Shown: positions 1-5,861 of the stretch, one piece after another | Position numbering within the stretch: the first letter of the stretch is position 1 | Layout of the letters: each line of letters starts with the position of its first letter | Origin: Pseudomonadota bacterium | GTDB taxonomy: Bacteria; Pseudomonadota; Gammaproteobacteria; Xanthomonadales; Rhodanobacteraceae | Length of the DNA stretch: 5,861 bases | Direction: 5' to 3' | Assembly: GCA_021798675.1 (NCBI GenBank) | Contig: JAJZGE010000144.1 | Span: 1-5,861 of the forward strand | Notes under the pieces: generated by a model | Database searches by the model: none | What the model saw: only the letters and a program-made list of their open reading frames with translations | What the model was told of the DNA's origin: nothing | Position numbers and translations under genes: made by a program

Positions 1-621
1 CGCCGCTGCGGCTGGCGCCGGCGCGGCGCCGCCTTCGGCCTCGATCAGCGCGATCAGCGCGCCTTCGGATACTTCGTCGCCCAGCTTCAGCTTCATTTCC
101 TTCACCACGCCGGCGAACGGCGCGGGCACTTCCATGGTGGCCTTGTCCGATTCCAGCGTGACCAGGCCCTGGTCCTTGGCGACGCGGTCGCCCGCCTTCA
201 CCAGTACCTCGATCACCGGCACGCCGCTGTGGCCGCCGATGTCGGGCACGCGTGCTTCGCGTACACCGCCGCTGCCATTGCCGGCCTGGGGCGCGGGCGC
301 CGGGGCTGCGGCGGCTGGTGCAGGCGCCGCGGGCGCGGGGCTGGGGGCTGCCGCGGGTTGCGGCGCCGGAGCGGGAGCGGCGCCCTCGGCCTCGATCAGC
401 GCGATCACCGCACCCTCGGAAACCTCCTGCCCCAGCTTCACCTTCACTTCCTTCACGATGCCCGCGAACGGCGCCGGCACTTCCATGGTGGCCTTGTCCG
501 ACTCCAGCGTGATCAGGCTCTGCTCTTTCTCGACGCGGTCGCCGGGTTTGATCATCACTTCGATCACCGGCACTTTGTCGTGGCCGCCGATATCGGGTAC
601 GCGGGCTTCTTGGATGGCCAT
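1..621 (-). CDS. aceF: Dihydrolipoamide acetyltransferase (pyruvate dehydrogenase E2), N-terminal part, cut by the window edge
   Basis: E2 of the cytoplasmic pyruvate dehydrogenase complex carries acetyl groups on lipoyl-lysine arms from E1 to CoA. The visible 207 codons contain two lipoyl domains at residues about 4-79 and 121-196. Each has the lipoylation motif [15 protein letters not shown], with the modified lysines at K43 and K160. An Ala/Pro-rich flexible linker spans about 80-118, and a second linker begins near 197 and continues off the window. The peripheral-subunit-binding and catalytic domains would lie outside. The ATG at 621 is chosen because an AGGAG ribosome binding site sits 5 bases upstream and the first lipoyl domain begins almost at once. 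The two lipoyl domains are 61/75 identical, so this is a recent or homogenised duplication. The alternative is a lipoyl-bearing dihydrolipoamide dehydrogenase, but those usually have one lipoyl domain. A 2-oxoglutarate E2 is unlikely because it normally has a single lipoyl domain. Confidence 0.88.
   Translation of the reverse strand, partial: MAIQEARVPDIGGHDKVPVIEVMIKPGDRVEKEQSLITLESDKATMEVPAPFAGIVKEVKVKLGQEVSEGAVIALIEAEGAAPAPAPQPAAAPSPAPAAPAPAAAAPAPAPQAGNGSGGVREARVPDIGGHSGVPVIEVLVKAGDRVAKDQGLVTLESDKATMEVPAPFAGVVKEMKLKLGDEVSEGALIALIEAEGGAAPAPAAAA
34..609 (-). repeat. Intragenic tandem duplication encoding two lipoyl domains
   Basis: Units at 34-258 and 385-609 are each 225 bases and offset by 351 bases. 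The encoded 75-residue stretches differ at 14 positions. The longest identical stretch that I traced is 26 bases, at 125-150 and 476-501, which covers the lipoyl-lysine codon. A 126-base insert codes mostly for the Ala/Pro linker. This is typical domain duplication in E2 proteins, not a mobile repeat. Confidence 0.85.
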
Positions 622-626
622 GGTGT

Positions 627-631
627 CTCCT
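627..631 (-). promoter_or_regulatory. Ribosome binding site of the E2 gene
   Basis: The minus strand reads AGGAG followed by the 5-base spacer ACACC and then ATG. It is a strong Shine-Dalgarno match that fixes the start codon at 621. Confidence 0.8.
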
Positions 632-686
632 GCGGATGGCGAGGGCAGACCGCGCGGTGGGGACGCAGGGCGGTCGCAAGACTTGC

Positions 687-716
687 ATCATAACGAACGG
701 GGCCTGCCTGCGGCAG
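687..716 (-). promoter_or_regulatory. Possible sigma-70 promoter of the E2 gene
   Basis: On the minus strand TATGAT (687-692) matches five of six bases of the -10 consensus, and it is one of few AT-rich spots here. The best -35 candidate is CTGCCG (711-716) at an 18-base spacing, which matches only three of six. Transcription would start near 680 and give a leader of about 60 bases. A 6-bp inverted repeat, CCTGCC-TGC-GGCAGG (703-717), overlaps the weak -35 and could bind a regulator. It does not resemble the E. coli PdhR site. The -10 is plausible; the rest is tentative. Confidence 0.4.
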
Positions 717-742
717 GTTCCGCGGCCAGCGGATTTGCATGC

Positions 743-754
743 GCATACGTATGC
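743..754. promoter_or_regulatory. Perfect 12-bp palindrome, candidate operator in the divergent region
   Basis: GCATACGTATGC is perfectly self-complementary. It lies about midway between the divergent start codons, about 90 bases upstream of the ATPase start and about 50 bases upstream of the E2 -10 box. A palindrome of this length is expected about once per 4 kb by chance, so position, not rarity, is the argument. I do not recognise the binding protein, and no regulator gene is in the window. Confidence 0.35.
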
Positions 755-844
755 ACGACATGACGGATGGCCATGACGGGAGGCCCATGCACCCTTCCGC
801 CCACTTGCCCCACACTGGCGCCCTCGCCCACTGCGCACGCCACC

Positions 845-1729
845 ATGCTCAGCATCCGCCACCTGTCGAAGACCTACGCCAACGGCGTGCGCGCGCTGCG
901 CGACATTTCGCTGGATATCCCCAACGGCATGTTCGGCCTGTTGGGGCCGAACGGCGCCGGCAAGTCCTCGCTGATGCGCACCATCGCCACGCTGCAGGAT
1001 CCCGACGAGGGCAGCATCCGCCTCGACGACATGGACCTGCTCGCCGACAAACAGGCCACCCGCCGCATGCTCGGCTACCTGCCGCAGGAGTTCGGCGTGT
1101 ATCCGAAGGTCTCGGCCGAGGCCATGCTGGAGCATTTCGCCGTGCTGAAGGGCGTGGTCGCGAAGGGCGAGCGGCGCGAACTGGTGGAGGCGCTGCTGCG
1201 CCAGGTGAACCTGTGGGACGTGCGCAAGCGCAAGCTGGGCAGTTACTCCGGCGGCATGCGCCAGCGCTTCGGCATCGCGCAGGCGCTGATCGGCGATCCG
1301 CGGCTGGTGATCGTGGACGAGCCCACCGCCGGCCTCGACCCGGAGGAGCGCAACCGCTTCCTCAACCTGCTGGCCGAGATCGGCGAGCGCGTGGTGGTGA
1401 TCCTCTCCACCCACATCGTGGAGGACGTCACCGACCTGTGCCAGCGCATGGCCATCGTCGGGCAGGGACAGGTGCTGCTGACCGGCGAACCGTACGAGGC
1501 GATCCGCGCGCTGGAGGGCAAGGTCTGGCGGCGCAGCATCGACAAGGGCGAACTGGACGGCTACCGGGCGCGCATGAACATCCTTTCCACCCGGCTCGCC
1601 GGCGGCCGCACCCTGCTGCACGTGCTGGCCGACGAACGGCCCGAGCCGGGTTTCGAGCCGGTGGCGCCGGATCTGGAAGACGTCTATTTCGGCCGCCTGC
1701 GTGCGCAGGCCACCGCCCATGCCGCCTGA
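845..1729 (+). CDS. ABC transporter ATP-binding protein, partner of the permease-peptidase fusion
   Basis: This 294-residue cytoplasmic ATPase should power the membrane protein encoded just downstream. All nucleotide-binding motifs are intact: Walker A GPNGAGKS (34-41), Q-loop Q81, signature YSGGMRQ (134-140), Walker B LVIVDEP (154-160) with catalytic E159, D-loop GLD (163-165) and H-loop H190. The domain order and the extra C-terminal segment (about 220-294) match the subfamily that pairs with ABC-2-type permeases. Start: ATG 845 begins directly at the first beta strand (MLSIRHLSKTY), but no clear Shine-Dalgarno precedes it. In-frame ATGs at 767 and 773 would add 26 or 24 residues of Pro/Thr-rich sequence that does not look like domain, so 845 is preferred. 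The gene ends 13 bases before the next ATG, which implies co-transcription and probably coupled translation. The substrate cannot be read from the sequence. Confidence 0.93.
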   Translation: MLSIRHLSKTYANGVRALRDISLDIPNGMFGLLGPNGAGKSSLMRTIATLQDPDEGSIRLDDMDLLADKQATRRMLGYLPQEFGVYPKVSAEAMLEHFAVLKGVVAKGERRELVEALLRQVNLWDVRKRKLGSYSGGMRQRFGIAQALIGDPRLVIVDEPTAGLDPEERNRFLNLLAEIGERVVVILSTHIVEDVTDLCQRMAIVGQGQVLLTGEPYEAIRALEGKVWRRSIDKGELDGYRARMNILSTRLAGGRTLLHVLADERPEPGFEPVAPDLEDVYFGRLRAQATAHAA

Positions 1730-1742
1730 CGGACGGCACGCC

Positions 1743-4700
1743 ATGTTCTTCGAGATCCTCCGCTTCGAACTGCGCCAGCAACTGAAGGCGCCGCTGTTCT
1801 GGATCATCACCGCGGTATTCGTGGCGCTGGCCTTCATGCTGGCCAGCACCGACGCCATCGTGCTGGGCGGCGCCAGCGGCAACGTGCTGCGCAATGCGCC
1901 GCTGGTGATCGCGCGGCTGCTCAATCTATTCGCCGTGCTGAGCATCCTGCTGGTGGTGGCGTTCATCGCGAACGCCGCCACGCGCGATTTCGAGCAGGGC
2001 ACGGCCGAACTGCTGTTCGCCACGCCGTTGCGGCGCGGCGCCTACCTGGGCGGCCGCTTCGCCGCAGGCTACCTGGTGCTGCTGGTCATCCTCGTGTTGT
2101 GCGCGCTGGCGCTGGCCGCAGGCGGGGCCATGCCGTGGGTGGACGCTGGCCGGCTCGGCGCCGCCGACTGGCGCGGCTACGGCTGGGGCTTCGGCGTGCT
2201 GGTGCTGCCCAACCTGCTCTTCATCGCCGCCCTGCTGTTCCTGCTGGCCACCGTCACCCGCTCGCTGCTGGCCAGTTACGTGGGCGTGATCGCCTACTTC
2301 GTGTTGCAGGGCGTGGCCGGCTTCCTCAGCCGCAACCTGGACAACCGCTGGCTGGCCGCCATGCTCGACCCGTTCGGCGGCCATACGCTGCAGCTGGTCA
2401 CCCGCTACTGGACGTCCGACCAGACCAACCACCTGCTGCCCGGGCTCCACGGCGTGCTGCTGTTCAACCGCCTGCTGTGGCTGGCGGTGTCGGCGCTGCT
2501 GCTGACAGCCAGCTTCGTGCTGTTCCGCACCGACCGCGAAGGGATCAAGCTGCCGCGTCGCAAACCGCGCTCCGAACCACCGCTGTTGCGGCCGCAGGTC
2601 GGCGCCACGGCGCTGGCCCTGCCCAGCGCGACGCTGGCCCACGACACGCGCGCACAACTCGCCCAGTTGCGCGCGCAATTCGTGTTCGACCTGCGCGGCG
2701 TGCTGCAGGGCGCGGCCTTCCTGGTGCTGATGGCGTTGGCGATATTGCTGATGCTGGTGTCGCTGGCCATGGGCGGGCTGATCTACGGCACGCCGACGTG
2801 GCCTGTGACCCACCAGGTACTGACCGCGGTCGACGGCAGCTTCAGCCTGCCGCTGATGATCGTGGTGATCTTCTATGCCGGTGAACTGGTGTGGCGCGAG
2901 CGCCAGTACCACTCGGCCGAAGTCACCGACGCCTTCCCCACGCCCGACTGGGTACCGTTGCTGGCCAAGCTTGGCGCCCTGCTCGCGGTCGTCGCGATCA
3001 CCCTCGCCGCCGGCGCCGTGGTGGGCATGGCCTGGCAGCTGACGCACGGTTACACCCACCTGCAACCCGGGCTGTACCTGGCCACGCTCGCGCTGCACGC
3101 GATCCCGTTCGTGCTGGTGGCGGTGCTGGCGCTGTTCCTGCAGGTAGCGTGCGACAACAAGTTCCTCGGCTACCTCGCCAGCATCCTGTGGCTGGCCAGC
3201 ACGCTGGCTTTCGACCTGCTGCACTGGGAAGACAAGCTCTACAACTACGGCAGCACGCCCGGCGTGCCCTATTCAGACTTGAATGGCTTCGGCCATTTCA
3301 TCGTCGGCGCGCTGTGGTTCGACGCCTACTGGGCCTGCCTTGCGCTGGCGCTACTGGTGGCGGCCGCCTTGCTGTGGCCACGCGGCGCCGGCATGGGTTG
3401 GCGCGGCCGCCTGCGCGAAGCGCGTGCGCGGCTGCGTCCCGGCCTCGCGGCCGTGCTGGCTGCTGCGCTGCTGGGCTTCGTTGGCCTGGGCGGCTTCATC
3501 TTCTACAACACCCACGTACTCAACCATTTCGAAAGCAGCACCGCGCAGAAGCAGGCGCGGGCCGACTACGAGAAGCGGTATGCGAAGTATGCCGACCTGC
3601 CGCAACCGCGCATCACCGCGGTACAGGCCGATGTGGCCATCCATCCGTACCGGCGCAGGCTGCACATCCACGCCCGCTACACCCTGGTCAACAAGCACCA
3701 CATGCCGGTAACCGAGTTGCTGGTGAACTACGCCGACGGGTTCGTGCCGAAGGCGCTGAGCTTTGCACCGCATGCCACCGCCAGCTTCGACAAGCGCCTG
3801 GGCGTGGCGATTTACAAGCTGAAAACACCGCTGGCGCCGGGCGCCTCGATGCCGTTCGACTTCGATATCGAGTACGCGCCCAAGGGCTTCACCAACGGCA
3901 CCGGCGAAACCTTCCTGGTGCACAACGGAACGTTCTTCAACAATGCGCTGCTGCCGCAGTTCGGCTACCAGCCCCGGCTGCAGCTCACCGACCGCAACGA
4001 CCGCAAGAAGTACGGCCTGAAACTGGACGTGCCGCGCATGCCGCCGCTGGGCGACGAAAAGGCGCGCGCCAACACCTACATCAGCAACGACGCCGACTGG
4101 ATCAGCTTCGACACCACCGTCTCCACCGCCGCCGACCAGATCGCGCTGGCGCCGGGCACGCTGCAGAAGGAATGGGTGCAGGGCGGCCGCCGCTACTTCC
4201 ATTACACGATGCGGCAGCCGATGCTGAACTTCTTCGCCTACCTGTCGGCGCGCTACGCCACCAGGAGCATCGACGCGAACGGCGTGAAGATCACCGTGTA
4301 CTACAACCCGGCGCACGCCTGGAACGTGGACCGCATGCTGGAGAGTGCGAAGGATTCGCTCGCCTACTACGACAGCCACTACACGCCCTACCAGTTCAAG
4401 CAACTGCGCATACTGGAGTTCCCGGGCTACATGGCGTACGCGCAGAGCTTCGCCAACACCATTCCGTTCTCGGAATCCATCGGCTTCATCGCCGACCTGC
4501 GCGACAAGAGCCGCATCGACTACGTCTACGATGTCACCGCGCATGAAGTGGCGCACCAGTGGTGGGCGCACCGGGTGATCGGCGCGGACATGCAGGGCTC
4601 CACCATGCTGAGCGAGTCGCTGGCGCAATACAGCTCGCTGATGGTGCTCAAGCACAAGTACGGTGCCGACCAGATGCGCAAGTTCCTGAAGTACGAGCTG

Positions 4701-5327
4701 GACATGTACCTCGCTGGCCGTGCCGCCGAAAAGGTCGCCGAGGAGCCGCTGGGCAAGGTGGAGGACCAGCCCTACATCCATTACCGCAAGGGCTCGCTGG
4801 TGTTCTACGCGCTGCAGGACTACATCGGCGAAGACCGGCTCGACGCCTTCCTCAGGCAGTTCCTCATCGACAAGGGCTTCCAGCAGCCGCCGTACACCAC
4901 CTCGAAGGATTTCGTCGATGCGCTGGGCAAGGCGCTGGGACCGAAGTGGCGGCCGCTGCTGGACGACTTCTTCTGGAAGATCACCCTGTTCGACGACCGC
5001 ATGCTCGATGCCTCAGCAAAGAAGCTGCCCGACGGCAGGTACGCGGTGACGATGAAGGTGCACGCCGGCATGGCCTATGCCGATGGCAAGGGCAAGGAAA
5101 CCCCGGCGGCGCCCAATATCCCGATCGAAATCGGCGTGTTCGCCGCCTCGCCTGGCGACGGCAAGGACGGCAAGCCGCTGTACCTGGAGAAACGCATGCT
5201 GCCCGCCGGCGACAGCACGCTCACCGTGACCGTGGCCGGCCTGCCCGCGATGGCCGGCATCGATCCGTACAACGAACTGATCGACAAGGTGCCCAACGAC
5301 AACCGCAAGACGGTGACGGTGCGCTAA
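1743..5327 (+). CDS. ABC-2-type permease fused to a periplasmic M1-family zinc metallopeptidase
   Basis: This 1194-residue inner-membrane protein has two parts. Residues 1-588 contain about 13 hydrophobic segments: six at roughly 19-36, 57-78, 104-128, 150-172, 176-196 and 244-261, and seven from 322 to 588. They form two ABC-2-like modules, each with an R(D/E)...AE...A.P cytoplasmic loop (81-95 and 385-399). Residues about 620-1085 are an M1 peptidase: beta-rich N-terminal domain, HEVAH (934-938) with zinc ligands H934 and H938 and base E935, third ligand E958, and the YRKG tyrosine Y1014. Residues 1086-1194 form a beta-rich tail. Arg-rich loops at 262-321 and 546-566 indicate N-inside, so the peptidase is periplasmic. 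GAMEN is absent. ATG 1743 is chosen because the first membrane segment follows closely; in-frame ATG 1719 and GTG 1701 overlap the upstream gene. No strong ribosome binding site is seen, which fits translational coupling. Length and order match 'ABC transporter permease/M1 aminopeptidase' proteins. The substrate is unknown. Confidence 0.9.
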   Translation: MFFEILRFELRQQLKAPLFWIITAVFVALAFMLASTDAIVLGGASGNVLRNAPLVIARLLNLFAVLSILLVVAFIANAATRDFEQGTAELLFATPLRRGAYLGGRFAAGYLVLLVILVLCALALAAGGAMPWVDAGRLGAADWRGYGWGFGVLVLPNLLFIAALLFLLATVTRSLLASYVGVIAYFVLQGVAGFLSRNLDNRWLAAMLDPFGGHTLQLVTRYWTSDQTNHLLPGLHGVLLFNRLLWLAVSALLLTASFVLFRTDREGIKLPRRKPRSEPPLLRPQVGATALALPSATLAHDTRAQLAQLRAQFVFDLRGVLQGAAFLVLMALAILLMLVSLAMGGLIYGTPTWPVTHQVLTAVDGSFSLPLMIVVIFYAGELVWRERQYHSAEVTDAFPTPDWVPLLAKLGALLAVVAITLAAGAVVGMAWQLTHGYTHLQPGLYLATLALHAIPFVLVAVLALFLQVACDNKFLGYLASILWLASTLAFDLLHWEDKLYNYGSTPGVPYSDLNGFGHFIVGALWFDAYWACLALALLVAAALLWPRGAGMGWRGRLREARARLRPGLAAVLAAALLGFVGLGGFIFYNTHVLNHFESSTAQKQARADYEKRYAKYADLPQPRITAVQADVAIHPYRRRLHIHARYTLVNKHHMPVTELLVNYADGFVPKALSFAPHATASFDKRLGVAIYKLKTPLAPGASMPFDFDIEYAPKGFTNGTGETFLVHNGTFFNNALLPQFGYQPRLQLTDRNDRKKYGLKLDVPRMPPLGDEKARANTYISNDADWISFDTTVSTAADQIALAPGTLQKEWVQGGRRYFHYTMRQPMLNFFAYLSARYATRSIDANGVKITVYYNPAHAWNVDRMLESAKDSLAYYDSHYTPYQFKQLRILEFPGYMAYAQSFANTIPFSESIGFIADLRDKSRIDYVYDVTAHEVAHQWWAHRVIGADMQGSTMLSESLAQYSSLMVLKHKYGADQMRKFLKYELDMYLAGRAAEKVAEEPLGKVEDQPYIHYRKGSLVFYALQDYIGEDRLDAFLRQFLIDKGFQQPPYTTSKDFVDALGKALGPKWRPLLDDFFWKITLFDDRMLDASAKKLPDGRYAVTMKVHAGMAYADGKGKETPAAPNIPIEIGVFAASPGDGKDGKPLYLEKRMLPAGDSTLTVTVAGLPAMAGIDPYNELIDKVPNDNRKTVTVR

Positions 5328-5337
5328 CCGCAGCTCG

Positions 5338-5355
5338 CCGCCACCCGGGTGGCGG
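5338..5355. terminator. GC-rich inverted repeat between convergent genes, possible bidirectional terminator
   Basis: CCGCCACCC followed directly by GGGTGGCGG is a perfect 9+9 inverted repeat. It would fold as a 6-7 bp stem with a short loop taken from the central CCCGGG. It occupies most of the 30-base gap between the two convergent stop codons. Neither strand has a U-tract after the stem, so it is not a textbook intrinsic terminator. It may block read-through in both directions or protect 3' ends. Confidence 0.45.
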
Positions 5356-5357
5356 AT

Positions 5358-5684
5358 TCAGCGGCTGCGCTCGTCGATGTCGCTCACGCGGCCATCGACC
5401 AGGGTGACCACGATCACGTGGCCGTCGCGACGATACTGCCAGCGCTCGCTGGCAGAGCCGTTGCCGGACGCCGCGCGTGCGCGCCTGCCGCGATGGCCGC
5501 TGCTCCGTGTGCCACCGCGACGCGACTTGTGCGCCGGCTTGCCGAGCAGGCCGAGCACGGTGGCCGCGCTGTCGCCCACCACCAGCACCCGATTGCCCAC
5601 GCGCAGGCTGTCGGAGGCGACGCTGGCGTTGGCGCCGGCGAACAGGGCAACCGCCAGCAGGCTGGCCCGAAGGTATCGATGCAT
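5358..5684 (-). CDS. Small exported protein, DUF2845-like
   Basis: This 108-residue protein begins with a Sec signal peptide: basic MHRYLR, hydrophobic core 7-18, and likely cleavage after ANA (20) or SVA (23). The mature part opens with DSLRVGNRVLVVGDSAATV and LLGKP (46-50), and ends with ERWQYRRDG and VVTLVDGRVSDI. The pattern 'SLR-G..vl-vGDs...v...lG.P ... W.Y ... v.f..G.v..I' is that of DUF2845 proteins, small periplasmic proteins of unknown function, related in shape to the SmpA/OmlA fold. This match is by recall. Residues 52-79 between the two conserved halves are an Arg/Gly/Ser-rich low-complexity insert. There is no lipobox, so the protein is probably soluble in the periplasm. The start is fixed by AAGGGGAG six bases upstream. 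The gene converges on the permease-peptidase gene with a 30-base gap and is not in its operon. Confidence 0.75.
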   Translation of the reverse strand: MHRYLRASLLAVALFAGANASVASDSLRVGNRVLVVGDSAATVLGLLGKPAHKSRRGGTRSSGHRGRRARAASGNGSASERWQYRRDGHVIVVTLVDGRVSDIDERSR

Positions 5685-5690
5685 GGCGCA

Positions 5691-5698
5691 CTCCCCTT
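5691..5698 (-). promoter_or_regulatory. Ribosome binding site of the DUF2845-like gene
   Basis: The minus strand reads AAGGGGAG, the spacer TGCGCC, then ATG. The good Shine-Dalgarno at normal spacing supports the start at 5684 and this frame over the other open minus-strand frames here. Confidence 0.7.
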
Positions 5699-5784
5699 GC
5701 GAAGGGCGCCGCGCGCCCGATCAGGCAAGCTAGTCCGGGCGGCCCGACGACGGCTACGGTCGACCGCCGACCGCCCGGTGGGCC

Positions 5785-5804
5785 TGACACGCATGCCCGT
5801 GTCA
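5785..5804. repeat. Imperfect dyad upstream of the DUF2845-like gene
   Basis: TGACACG and CGTGTCA are exact 7-base inverted arms around the spacer CATGCC, about 100 bases upstream of the start at 5684. The spacing would suit a dimeric regulator. Several such dyads are expected by chance in a window of this size, so the support is weak. I found no convincing -35/-10 pair in 5685-5861. Confidence 0.2.
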
Positions 5805-5861
5805 TCGCAGACCTGTGTTGCCTGTCCACCGCCGCCGCACGGGACGCCCGCGGGAGCGGCA

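Noticed and set aside
134..763. Plus-strand open frame opposite the E2 gene
   Set aside because: It is antisense to the lipoyl domains. Its apparent internal repeat simply mirrors the lipoyl duplication.
739..1785. Plus-strand open frame overlapping the ATPase gene, with GGGAGG before an ATG at 787
   Set aside because: The product is Arg/Gly/Pro-rich low-complexity sequence, and all ABC motifs are in the other frame. The spacing of GGGAGG to the ATG is only 3 bases.
1926..3224. Long minus-strand open frame (432 codons) opposite the permease half
   Set aside because: It is the antisense of the membrane-protein gene. The product is dominated by Gln, His, Arg and Gly with no domain motif, as expected from high-GC codon usage on the other strand.
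2891..4546. Plus-strand open frame of 551 codons within the fusion gene
   Set aside because: It is a +1/+2 frame shadow: an Arg/Ala/His-rich product with no hydrophobic or catalytic pattern, while the main frame is continuous and motif-rich.
3351..4781. Long minus-strand open frame (476 codons) opposite the peptidase half
   Set aside because: It is antisense to a gene with clear HExxH and M1 features. The product is Val/Arg/Gln-rich without recognisable motifs.
5221..5829. Minus-strand open frames in other phases over the DUF2845-like gene
   Set aside because: They lack a signal peptide or conserved motifs. The frame ending at 5358 has a strong ribosome binding site, a signal peptide and family-like motifs.
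5685..5861. Promoter, RNA gene or further CDS in the right-hand end
   Set aside because: No convincing -35/-10 pair, tRNA fold or motif-bearing reading frame was found beyond the ribosome binding site and one chance-level dyad.
1..5861. CRISPR array, insertion sequence, tRNA, rRNA or attachment site
   Set aside because: No regularly spaced repeats, terminal inverted repeats with a transposase, or structured RNA signatures were seen. The only substantial repeat is the lipoyl-domain duplication.

Overview
The window is GC-rich bacterial DNA with little intergenic space. It suggests a gammaproteobacterium of the Xanthomonadales type (Xanthomonadaceae or Rhodanobacteraceae). Three things point there: a pyruvate dehydrogenase E2 with tandem lipoyl domains and Ala/Pro linkers, an ABC ATPase paired with a permease/M1-peptidase fusion, and a small exported DUF2845-like protein. 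This placement comes from recalled family resemblance, not from a search.

Layout. Positions 1-621 (minus strand) hold the N-terminal 207 codons of a dihydrolipoamide acetyltransferase, probably aceF, which runs off the left edge. Positions 622-844 are a divergent intergenic region. It has a good ribosome binding site and a plausible -10 box for the E2 gene, and a perfect 12-bp palindrome (743-754) that could be an operator. Positions 845-1729 (plus) encode a complete ABC-transporter ATPase. After 13 bases, positions 1743-5327 (plus) encode a 1194-residue protein. Its first half is two ABC-2-like permease modules in tandem, and its second half is an M1-family (gluzincin) zinc peptidase domain predicted to lie in the periplasm. 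A GC-rich perfect inverted repeat fills most of the 30-base gap to the convergent gene at 5358-5684 (minus), a 108-residue secreted protein with DUF2845-like features. The last 177 bases (5685-5861) contain its ribosome binding site and a weak dyad; I see no gene there.

How they work together. The ATPase and the permease-peptidase fusion look like one two-gene operon. The inferred machine is a cytoplasmic ATPase dimer that drives a single-chain, two-module membrane permease carrying its own periplasmic metallopeptidase. This is the most interesting item in the window. The architecture is recognisable from database names such as 'ABC transporter permease/M1 family aminopeptidase', but I know of no established substrate. 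The peptidase half keeps the zinc-binding and catalytic residues, yet it lacks the GAMEN exopeptidase motif and has one extra residue before the third zinc ligand. The E2 gene and the DUF2845-like gene are transcribed in the opposite direction and have no evident functional link to the cassette.
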